Shown in pieces: positions 33,786-43,174 of a DNA stretch of 64,000 nucleotides. This DNA is from Flammulina velutipes (lineage: Eukaryota > Basidiomycota > Agaricomycetes > Agaricales > Physalacriaceae). The notes under the pieces were generated by a model, which saw only the letters and a list, made by a program, of their open reading frames with translations, did no database searches and was not told the origin of the DNA. The position numbers and the translations under genes are program-made. Every line of letters starts with the position of its first letter. Positions within the stretch are counted from its first letter, which is position 1. The stretch is taken from NCBI GenBank assembly GCA_011800155.1, contig CM022374.1, positions 1,736,001 to 1,800,000 on the forward strand. The letters are read 5' to 3'.

Positions 33786-35773
33786 TTACGCACGGGCGTT
33801 GGCTATGCAACGTCCTTGCTGTTGATTACAGTTGGAGACAGTGAGATCACCCTCGTTCCTCGAAGCATTCGCGGCGTCAGCGCACTTATTGTTCTGTACG
33901 TCACTAAGAAAAGAGCAGGTTGGTTAGGTGGCAAAGTAGAAGCGGCAGCATGATAGCTTACCATGAACGGACAACGGCGCTTTCAAGGCTGTTGATTGCA
34001 GCGTTGCCTGCGACCTGGAACTTCCCGTCTGCGAGGGCAGTAACAGCGGGAGCGGTCACACCGCCGAGAGCCTCAGTGAACGTCTGTAGGTTGCCACCGG
34101 CGGGAGCTTCAGGAGCGGGAGCGGGGGTTTCTGTCTCAACGGGAGCAGGAGCCTCGGTCTCAACAGGTGCGGGAGCCTCAGTGACAGCAGGAATGTCAGC
34201 AACCTGTGATATGTAAGATGACGATTGACATGGTCCCATATACACTCACGGTGGAAGTGGCGGCTTCAGTAGGTACCTCAGTGGCTGGGTCCTCACTGCC
34301 GGCATCGGGAGCCTCTGTTACAACGGGCTCGGGGGCGATGGCGGTGGCAGAGGGGGCAGCGCCACCACCATTTCCAGTCCCAGCAATGGGGCGACCTTGA
34401 TCATCGATGGACTGTACAGCAGCAAAGTTCTGCGGAAAGATATCAGAGATCTGTAAACGATCTTTAAAACACTTTTAACTTACGGTGGTGATACCGAATA
34501 CAGCGTTGAAGAGATCTGCTTGTTCACCCGTCTTGGCAGCTCCGCCGTTAGCAGCCTCAGTGGCAGTGGCGCAAGTGGCCTTGGCAGTATCATCAGCCTT
34601 GCAACTGTTCACGAGAGTGTCGCAGATGAAGCGGGTGATGATACCGATGGCCTGGGCAGAACCGTGAGGGTAGGATGTGAGATCGGTGGGTTGGAAGGCG
34701 GTCTCCCTACGGTTATCAAACCCAGCGGCAAAGTCAATCGAAGGGACCGAGCAGCTGCCAAAGTCACCGATGTTGGCGCCACCAGTTGCTACAGGAACGG
34801 CAGCAGTGCTGGTAGCATCGGCAGGAACACTGACGCTGACCGCATCAGACGCGGTGGCCTCAGCAGCAGCAGAAACTGTGACGGTTACTTGAACCTATCA
34901 TCATAACAGCACATTCAGTGCATCGCCAAGAAGATTGTGGGTCAGACATACCGTGCAAGGCGGCAGAGCAGTGTCATCGTCAGCGGGGACTTCAGCATCG
35001 GGATCCTCATCATCAGCAGGATCATCCGTGGTGGGATCTTCAGCAACAGGCCTGCTAGTTGATGAGCACTTGTCAAAAACATTTAACTTGGGGAAATCTT
35101 ACGGTGCGGTAGCGGCGCCGCCGAATGGGGCAGTGTTAGCCTGCGATCCCAAAGTGACTGTCGCCTTCGTTGCTGGGTCGAAGAAAAGGTTCGGGTCATT
35201 GGCGGGGTCTTGGGCTTGCACTAATCCGTTGAGTTCTGGGTTCTTCGGTGCTTTTTGGCAGAATACGGAGTTGCGGTTAGCAGGTGGGTTCGTGGTGAAG
35301 TCCTTGGGAGATTGGTCAGATAATCACAGTATACGTGTAAGCATGATCACACACGGGAGGGGTGTTCTTCTCGGCCTGACGGTACTCAATGGCCAGGGCA
35401 ATCATGTTCGCCTTTGTCGCTTCATCGAACTGAGCAGCAGCATCTGTTCAGATACATATCTTGAGTCACGGAATGGTTGATGATGGGAACATGCAAGCGC
35501 ACCGATGATTTGATCAGCCATATCTTGTTGAGTACATTCTCCCTGGGCAGCGAGGAGCGGCGTAATGGCAGCGCCGGACAAGTTACCACAGACCTCACCA
35601 GGACAGGCAGCACCGAGTTTGGCAATGACAGGAGGGTTTTCCTGGCCAAAACGGCGTGGATGGAGGAGGATCGCGTGGTCGTCCCGCTCGAGCCACCTAA
35701 TACGTCCCATGACCGGCTCAGTAGAAGAGAGCAGAGCCAACGCCACGAAAGCAACCATAGACTTGGAAAACAT
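33786..35773 (-). CDS. Secreted Thr/Pro/Ala-rich protein, function unknown
   Basis: A signal peptide (MFSKSMVAFVALALLSS) starts the protein. The mature part has a Cys-containing segment (ACPGEVCGNLSGAAITPLLA) and a middle domain with FGSCSVPSIDFAAGFDNR, AFQPTDLTSYPHGSAQAIGI and ITRFICDTLVNSC. Low-complexity Thr/Glu/Pro/Ala repeats follow, including three near-identical units of the form APVETEAP (minus strand, about 34120-34190). A small Cys-rich tail, CDVQNNKCADAANASRNEGD, ends NQQQGRCIANARA. This architecture recurs in secreted proteins of wood and soil Agaricomycetes, but no activity is known to me. The repeats look like a mucin-type O-glycosylated linker. About seven introns. Confidence 0.72.
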
Positions 35774-37473
35774 GTCGAAAATCGAATAGCTTCTCAGAAG
35801 GACTTGGAAGGAAGTGCTGGGCGGCGTAGACGACTAGAAAGAAACGACAGACAGCGACACCTGGTCGAGTAGGAGAAAAAGAAAGTGAAGACGGCCGTCA
35901 ACGACACGACAAGAAATCGGAGCTGGAGGAAGCGTTGGTGAGGAGCGAAAACGAGAGACATTGCGTTTATAACAGGTGTTGATGATGGAGACCCGGATGA
36001 GTCTTCTAGAAACATAAGCCAGGTGGTTGATAATGAAAACGCTGAAAAAAGACATGGATTCTCGGTTGTGATTGGTTCGCTTCGGTTGGACCTGGTCGCC
36101 CTGGTTGTAAAATATATCCGGATCAACGTTCGCAAGATCGGCTGAAGAACTTGTCCTGGGAGGTCCTGGGCACCAGACGGAGATGCTCATCTGTGTCAAG
36201 AGGCTCGAGATTGGCCCGAAGGCTAGTGAATGCCAGAGAGAAGACATAGCCATAATCAGAGGGGGTGCAAAGTATCATGATATGAGGCCAATCTGAATCG
36301 TGATCAACACTAGATCAACACTGGTAGTCGTCAGCCGTCCCGTCAGCCGTCGTGGTGGTTACAAGGTGTGTCCATGCGCGGGTCGCGAGTGCCTCGGGTG
36401 GCGTTCCTGATTGAAGTGGCCCGGATCCCGGTCCACCTGAAGATATCTGGAAGCTGCACTGTTGTATTGCGACGATTAAGGGCAAATTGAAAGAAGTAGT
36501 ACTCACTGGTAGCGTCTACGCCACAGGTGAATCCTACCCTTTCCCCTGCTAAGATATTTCGGGAGACGGCGTTCATTGACCTTCAGGCTTACCGCATGCC
36601 AATGATCTCAAATTCGGTCGAGACAACGGCAGTTGAGCCAGGCCTATATTCCAGGCTCCAAAGAGTATCTTATAACCGCGGCTTGAGTCAACTTAGTCTT
36701 CGGACACTGAGAGGAGAGTCAGTATAATGTTGGGCCATGAATTAGTACTGTACAGCGCGCACCCGGAAAGTTCACTGTGAGCTTCATGACTTGGAGGGTA
36801 TGCAATCGAGTCAGACTGTTTGAACCTACATGATCCAGTCCAGACATTGAATCCGAAGGCAATGAAGGAGTGTGGCGCTCTTATTTGCCGACGGCAATGA
36901 TGGCTCTGAGGTGAAACAGACAAGAACCTCTGCTAGAGTTCAAGCACCCAAGCTGAAATGAAGTCCCCTAATAGAGCCAAGAGACGGGGATCCGACCAAA
37001 GCAAATACACCAATCATAACAAGAAGCGACTATGGTTACGAGCGTTGAAGGTGGAAGTTGGTGAACGACGCCGAATCAAAAGGGCACGTAGGTGTCAAGC
37101 TTAGGATCCTATGAAGGAGCCATTAAACGCCTAAACTGAGTGATAAGTTGAATATCCATAACTCGCAATATACACGCCATAATGTACTTTGCTGGTGGCG
37201 TGTAACGCGTGAGGAGCACACGCGCAGTCACCGAAATACTGTTCCGCCACAAATGTGACTCAGACGAACTGTTAGATGATAACGTTTCTCGGGGCTGGTA
37301 GCTGGTCTTATTCGCATTGTTGCTGCGTTGCAAGTGCGTGGGGGTTTGAGATAATGATCGGATGATCGGACCGGAGGCTATCTATTAATGGGCGGCAGCT
37401 TCGTGCAAGATGGCCCTGTGGCACCATTTCTTTATCTTTACCACCGACCACCACCATCCTTGGCTTTTTTCCA
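35774..37473. other. Long intergenic region with a possible unresolved minus-strand gene
   Basis: The region separates the divergent secreted protein and MFS transporter genes. On the minus strand between about 36250 and 36920 several open pieces with splice-like borders occur, for example LWSLEYRPGSTAVVSTEFEI then IGM, and GERVGFTCGVDAT after an acceptor near 36540. I could not assemble a continuous product with a credible start and stop, nor recognise a family. It may be a small fast-evolving gene or a decayed one. Confidence 0.35.
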
Positions 37474-39782
37474 ATGTCGAGGTCGTCTCCCGTTGAAGCA
37501 GTCGCGAATGACCCGCTCATTAGCAGCGACCTCACCGTCTACACCTCACCTTCACCTTCTAGAGCAACGATAACTCTCTCGCCTATAGCAACAGCTCCTC
37601 CTTCAGAATCAGATCCCTTACTGCCGTCTAGTCGCTCTAGGAAACCATTCTATCGCGCGAGACCTCTATGGTAGGTTTCCGAAGCTGTTGACCTACTGCG
37701 TCTATTTACAGCGCTAACAGGCTGGTTCCCTTTGCTATCACTGCCGCACTCGTGGTAGGTCCAATTCAAATACACTCGCCCACCCAGCTTATCATGGCTT
37801 CAGCGTGGAATGACGGCAGCACCTCGCCTAGAGGTGTTTACACAACTTGCATGCGCCCAACTTCATCCACATCCATACAATCACACTATATCTCCTCCAC
37901 ATTCCTTCTCTTACGACGAACCGCGTCCAATACCTCTAATATATCTGTCCTTTGAAGATCCAGGTGACAGCAGCGACGACCCTCGTCGACTGCCATCCTC
38001 CCAATGCATGGGCGACGCGGCAGTCCAAAGTAATGCTGCGCGCCTACAGACTACCATGGTCACAACGATGGGGCTGCTGTGCGTACTTACCACGGGCTGG
38101 TGGGGACATTTTGGGGAGCGCCATGGCCGAACAACAGTGATGGCCATGTCGTCTTTGGGTCTCCTCCTCACGTAAGCCATTTATTCAACACCGGTCAGCG
38201 AACAGTAACTGACCCGCAGTCGGTAGGGATCTCATATTTATTCTCGTGTCCACGCCACATTCTCCGCTAGCTTCACATGGTCACAAGTTACTCATTATCG
38301 CCCCCGTTATCGAGGGGCTGCTTGGGGGCTGGTCTACGCTTCAGAGCACAACCAGCGCCTATATCTCCGACTGCACATCCTCTGGATCCAGAGCATCAAT
38401 GTTCTCGCGATTTAGTGGGGTGTTCTTCTTCGGATTCAGCATGGGGCCCGCCATCGGTGGATGGATTATCCGTAACAAATTTGGTCTCTCTCCGGGCTCT
38501 GACAAGTCGGTTGCCCCAGTTTTCTACCTTGCCGTCTTGTGCTCCCTCATAAACGTACTGCTGGTTCTTTTTGTTATCCCGGAGAGCCTTTCCAAGGAAC
38601 AGCGAGAGTGTGCTCAGACTGACTACCGCGTGGAACGGTCGTCGAAAGGCAAGGGCAGGGCCACTGACGAAGAAGGAGCTTCCTCCAGCGATGGTAGCAA
38701 GACTAGACCAGGAGTAATTCACACTTTCCTCAGTCCTCTTGCCCTTTTCCTGCCAACCAAAGTAACAGACGGCACGAGGACGGTAACGGATTGGAGTTTG
38801 TCGATATTGGGCATTGGTCTCTTTGCTGTCACATTGTCCACGGCAAGTCTCCCTCTCAGTCATCTCTAATTTTCTGTTCGATGCTGACTCGTCAATTTAG
38901 GGCATATTCCAAATCAAGTACCTCTATGCCGACCATGTCTATAGCTTCGGGACGGAGAAGCTCAGTTATTATATCTCGTTCATGGGAGGTTCTAGGGCAA
39001 TCTTCCTTCTTGCTGTCCTTCCGCGTGAGTTGTTGTCCCTCTCTCCATATCGTAGTAACCTCATCATCCAATTTGCAGTCTTCATATCAACATTCAAACC
39101 CAAGCCCAAGACGTCCACGAGTAAGATCTCGGACACCACGACTACGACTACGACAAAGCCAAAGCCAAAGCTCACCAAGACTCACCTCGCTCGCGAGGTC
39201 GGCTTCGACCTGTTCATGGCCCGCCTCTCCGTGTTAATCGATATGATCTCCAACGTCTTGATAGTCTTGGTTCCCGTACCAGGATACAAAGTCCATTCCC
39301 TGGATTCTTCCTCGTCAAGTCACAGCACCATGCTGTTTATCATGGCGAGTGGCTTAGCGTGCATGGGTTCCGCCGCCGTCCCCGCTGTCCAATCGCTCGC
39401 ACTGTGCATACTACAGGCGCGCACCCTGATCAGAGGCGAAGAAGTCAACGAGGGTAAAGGGGGTGCTGGGGCTGGAAAGCTCTTTGGTGCATTCTCTGTG
39501 CTGCAAGCGACCGGCCAGATGATTTTGGGTCCCATGCTGTTTGGCTTGATCTATAGCAGCACGGTGGCTACGTACCCCAAGGCTGTATTTGTCGTCGCGG
39601 CAGGGATCCTGACGTTCGGGTTCCTGTGCTTCTTGCTGGTGAGGAACCCACTAGACTCATTCAAGGGGAAGGGGGGCAAGAAGAGGAAGCAGCACCTTGA
39701 TGAAGAGGAACGAGGAAGGTCAAGAGTCAGTAAAGATGTGTGGGGAGCGTCAACGTCGGGATCGTCCTCAGGTTCTTTCTAG
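37474..39782 (+). CDS. Major facilitator superfamily transporter
   Basis: Proton-coupled type transporter with about twelve membrane segments. The N-terminus is a cytosolic Ser/Pro-rich arm (MSRSSPVEAVANDPLISSDL). The signature loop between helices 2 and 3 reads GWWGHFGERHGRTTVMAMSS, matching the GxxxE/DxxGRR pattern. Then come LLIIAPVIEGLLGGWSTLQS, SAYISDCTSSGSRASMFSRF and GVFFFGFSMGPAIGGWII. The C-terminal half has YLYADHVYSFGTEKLSYYIS and a basic cytosolic tail. It resembles the fungal TetA/HIAT1-like branch. The substrate is unknown. Introns are short, and the central cytosolic loop is hydrophilic (SKGKGRATDEEG). Confidence 0.85.
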
Positions 39783-40254
39783 AGATAGGTTCTATGCTAC
39801 ACGGGATGGCTATGAGAGTGTATTATATATTGTATCAGTATAATTTATCGTAGACAATATTTACGAGCTAAATGGATTACTCTCAGACTGAGATATGCAG
39901 AGACTTACTAAAGCACGTGTGATTTGACTCTAATAAGCTTGCACATAAGAAGACCTGTTATCTTCAGTCACCTTGATGAGTAAACTCAAATTCTCTACTT
40001 ATCGCTCCGTTTCCTTTTCGAGGAGCATTTGATCTGTCCACACTACGAAAAGGAGCGAGATTTATGTGGTCTATTTCAGCTTGAATTCCATTCTTTACAC
40101 CTTAAGTGGTTAGTATCTGGTCGAGTGAATTCATATATATGCTTATAGGGAAAGAGTTGCTAGCTGACTGGAGGTATCGTGTTGCGTACACTAATTGATA
40201 AGTGCGAGTACAGGGTATAAAAATACAGTGTATATTGGCATAGTTAAAACATAG
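39783..40254. other. Intergenic, convergent 3' ends
   Basis: AT-rich spacer between the MFS gene and the stop of the Sec14 gene. No frame, repeat or RNA gene was recognised. Confidence 0.5.
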
Positions 40255-41422
40255 TCAATTGGCCTTTGCATTCGGTCCCCACCCCTTCCTGCCATCTAAC
40301 CAAGGGCCTGCACCACTTAGATGGCAGCCCCCAGCTTCTTCGCAAGTACACTCCCCTCCCAGAGAGCTCGGTAAAGACTCCTTGTCCACTAGTTCCAGCA
40401 ATACGTCCTTGTAATCGTGCCCAAGCACGTCCACCTTCTCGCATGTCTCACTCGAAAGCCAAGGTTTGATCATTGACCATATGAATGTGAAAGATGACGG
40501 CGCGTTGATGATAGCAAGTTGGCCCATCGTTTCCGGGTAGTAGTCTTGCGAGACCTGGAAGGAATTTCGGGCCAGGGTTTTCATTTGCCAGAATTGACTG
40601 AGGCCGAATCCTTTGAGGTCGACGATAACAAAGACAGTGCCTATGCGCGTCTCAGCGGCACGAGAAGCGCCGGGCAGTACTGCGAAAGTTGGTTGGATTG
40701 TTCAGTCTCAATGAATCCCCGACGCACCTTCTCTAGTCAAAGATTCACAATTGACAAGGACGGTCTGCCAATGTTTCTCTGGTGTACATTGTTTATATAG
40801 TTTGGACATGTCCAGGTTGCCGAAGAAGTGTATATTTAGAGGACGTCCCTTCTATATATAAAAATGTGGGTCAGACAGCGTATGGCATGGACGTGTTGAA
40901 AGAGTACCTTGTCAGTCTATAGAACGCGTAGAAATGGTCAATTGTCGCGATGATGAATGAGAGAAGGGAGTACGAGCCTTATGGAACCTAGAGACGGTGT
41001 TAATCTCGGTGTGAGGATTGCAATTTCAATGGAGGTAAACATACCACATTGGCCAGCAATCAAAAACAGCTTCACGTTCTGGATACTACAAATGGCGATC
41101 AGCGTCTTAGTAGCAACAGAAGGTATGTGGCCTCTTGCATCAAAGGGATCGATCTTCCGATAGAGACCGTCAATACCCTCCCCCTCTACGCTCGCTCTCC
41201 ATTTTTGACAATCACGGAACATCTGCTTCGCTAGCTTAACATTGAACTTGCGCGCTCTAAGAAATCTCCTATACACTGTTTAGCACCTATGAGTAGATGG
41301 ACGTAGCGAACGTACAATAACGTGTCATCGTCCGTGCCAATGGAGTCTTCGTCGTAAAGCAACTCCTCATCATACAGCTGCTGCCTGAAAGTGCGTAAGA
41401 CTTCATCTTCTCTGTTTGCCAT
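40255..41422 (-). CDS. Sec14-family phosphatidylinositol transfer protein (CRAL-TRIO)
   Basis: Lipid exchange protein expected to carry phosphatidylinositol and phosphatidylcholine at Golgi or plasma membrane. The start MANREDEVLRTFRQQLYDEE leads into the CRAL-TRIO N domain with RFLRARKFNVKLAKQMFRDC. The lipid-binding domain shows VIVDLKGFGLSQFWQMKTLA, VSQDYYPETMGQLAIINAPS and SFTFIWSMIKPWLSSETCEK. It ends LVDKESLPSSLGGECTCE and a Gly/Trp-rich tail. The bar-like DxDG region is split by introns. About five introns. The length of about 300 residues fits a single-domain Sec14. Confidence 0.9.
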
Positions 41423-41896
41423 CTTGAATAAGTGAATGGGGTGGGTAGGTGGTCGGCGTTCTTGCCACAAAGACGTGGTGGACCTCGGGTTGATTTAAAA
41501 GTTCGCCGCTATAAGAACGGGATGACATAAATCGATCACTCGGAAGTTCGGCGCTATTGCTTTCGGCGTGCGTGCGCCACCATCCGCTTACACAGAAAGA
41601 ATGACGGTGCATTCTACAACTTGAGGAAAGGGTTTACCGATGGCGTACAATTGGAGATTGATTTTACTTACCGTGGTACTGTAGCAGGCGCGGAGTAATA
41701 CATGTCTTCATCTGACTTTGTACCACGCCACCGATTTGGCAGGGACGAGGGTTCAGCCTCGGCCGCGTCGTATTTCAAGCTTCTTGACTGTGTCTTGCGC
41801 GGAGTCTAAACTAGCAATGATGCCTATCCAAGGGAGATATTTATTGCAAAAGCGAAGCGACAATGAAAGAAATACTGGTAATACACACACCCTCAA
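41423..41896. other. Intergenic between two minus-strand genes
   Basis: This contains the Sec14 gene's promoter and the zinc-knuckle gene's 3' region. Nothing else was recognised. Confidence 0.5.
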
Positions 41897-42439
41897 TCAG
41901 CTCCGAGATCTTGCTCTCTTCTTCGACCGCCCTCTGGACGCGCCTGATGAGCTTCCAGACGACGAAGAGCTAGAGTCCGAGTCGCTATCACTGCCAGATG
42001 AAGAGTCTGAATCTGATTTCGAGTGCGCTCTGTCCAAAGGTCATGAACTTAAGTTTCATGGTGAGCGTGATCCAACGCACCGTTTGCCCTTTCCCTTTTC
42101 TGTGCTTTCCCTCTCTTGTCTCTCTTTCTCTCTCGTTGCTAATATCTTGTCTGCAGTACCATCCCTAGAAAAGTGTAAACATCGTGCCATTCCGTGGCGC
42201 CACCGTACGCACTTTCTTTTGAACTCCTCTGGTACCTCAACGCTTGGCTTCCCCGCCTCCTTTAGCTTCGCGAGCACCTTTGGGTTCTCCAGTTGCTGCG
42301 TTCTGGATGGCCTAGAAACATACGGCCGCGTGTTCTTGCATTGATATGTGAAGTGGCCAGTTTTCAGGCATTTCTGACAGATGGTCGACGACGTGGCCCG
42401 TGCACTGTTTGTGTTGCGATGTGGTGCGTATTTCGACAT
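41897..42439 (-). CDS. Zinc-knuckle (CCHC) protein, ZCCHC10-like
   Basis: A small protein of about 145 residues with one CCHC zinc knuckle, [14 protein letters not shown], near the N-terminus. It is followed by [20 protein letters not shown], a block conserved in basidiomycete relatives. After two introns (about 42160-42206 and 42029-42079) the tail becomes a Ser/Asp run ([20 protein letters not shown]) and then a basic end [11 protein letters not shown]. The architecture suggests RNA binding in the nucleus, possibly linked to splicing, by analogy with SR-type tails. The start ATG at 42439 lies 120 bp from the left end of the MITE, so the promoter may have been altered by its insertion. Confidence 0.85.
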
Positions 42440-42559
42440 GTTTTGACGAAGTTTCGTGCCAGGAAGAAGTTAAATGAAAGGATGTCGTGGTGGTCGAGAA
42501 TTGAAGTCAACTGTTTACTATTGCTTGTTCTCCAACACATCAAAGTGTGGCGCATAATA

Positions 42560-42600
42560 GTGCTCCTCAATTCTTAGTTTATTGCGCTCAGTTTATTTGG
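42560..42600 (+). repeat. Left terminal inverted repeat of the MITE
   Basis: 41 bases, reverse complement of 42894-42934 without mismatch. Confidence 0.95.
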
Positions 42601-42893
42601 TCCAACTCGGACCGTGTGATGCGAATCAGCGGAGCTCGAAATCGCACTAAAAGCCAGTTTAAAATCCTTCAACGCTGCACCGGCATATGAGGCAAAGTAA
42701 CCACGATATTCGTTAATCAAAGTAGATATAACTACTCAGAGAGCCTGCCTATAAGCCCTCGAACTTGAACGGGGCGAAACGATGAACTTTGGGATTTCCT
42801 TCTCAACGACGCCGCCACGGCCCCGAAAAGGCCTGGAACAGGCGCTCGGAGACTGCCATGAGCGTTTGGATGTCATTGTCCGCCATCAGCGAG

Positions 42894-42934
42894 CCAAATA
42901 AACTGAGCGCAATAAACTAAGAATTGAGGAGCAC
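42894..42934 (-). repeat. Right terminal inverted repeat of the MITE
   Basis: 41 bases, ending in GAGGAGCAC next to TA. It pairs exactly with the left repeat. Confidence 0.95.
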
Positions 42935-43119
42935 TAATGCCTGTCCTTCCACAACCACCATGTAGAATTCTAATTACCATCTCACTCCTTCTCCTTCCAG
43001 CCGCGGAAATTCTCAAGCTGCGGGATGGTTACGGCAACTATCAGGCTTCCGTGTACTTGGCTCCTCCCGAAATGCATTGAACTCCCTACTACCCCCACTT
43101 ACCTCACCTAGCTGCCAAC

Positions 43120-43125
43120 GATAAG
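43120..43125 (+). promoter_or_regulatory. GATAAG hexamer upstream of the nucleobase permease
   Basis: A single GATAAG occurs 50 bp upstream of the permease start. Fungal nitrogen-catabolite GATA factors (AreA/Gln3 type) bind this core, usually at paired sites, and Fur-type permeases are known nitrogen-regulated targets. One hexamer may be chance. Confidence 0.25.
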
Positions 43126-43174
43126 AAGCTGACTCGGACTATGTAATCTACTGCTTGCACGCTCTTCTTCATCT

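Larger units (their letters stand above)
42560..42934. mobile_element. MITE, 375 bp, with perfect 41-bp terminal inverted repeats
   Basis: The ends are exact inverted repeats of 41 bases (42560-42600 and 42894-42934), starting GTGCTCCTCAATTCTTAG at the left. Both outer ends abut TA (42558-42559 and 42935-42936), consistent with a TA target duplication as made by Tc1/mariner-type transposases. The interior has no coding capacity, so it is non-autonomous. The perfect match of the repeats implies recent activity. It sits between the divergent zinc-knuckle and permease genes. Confidence 0.92.

Noticed and set aside
35794..36253. Two overlapping open frames upstream of the secreted protein gene
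   Set aside because: Low-complexity translated 5' flank with no recognisable domain; start context and splice borders are unconvincing.
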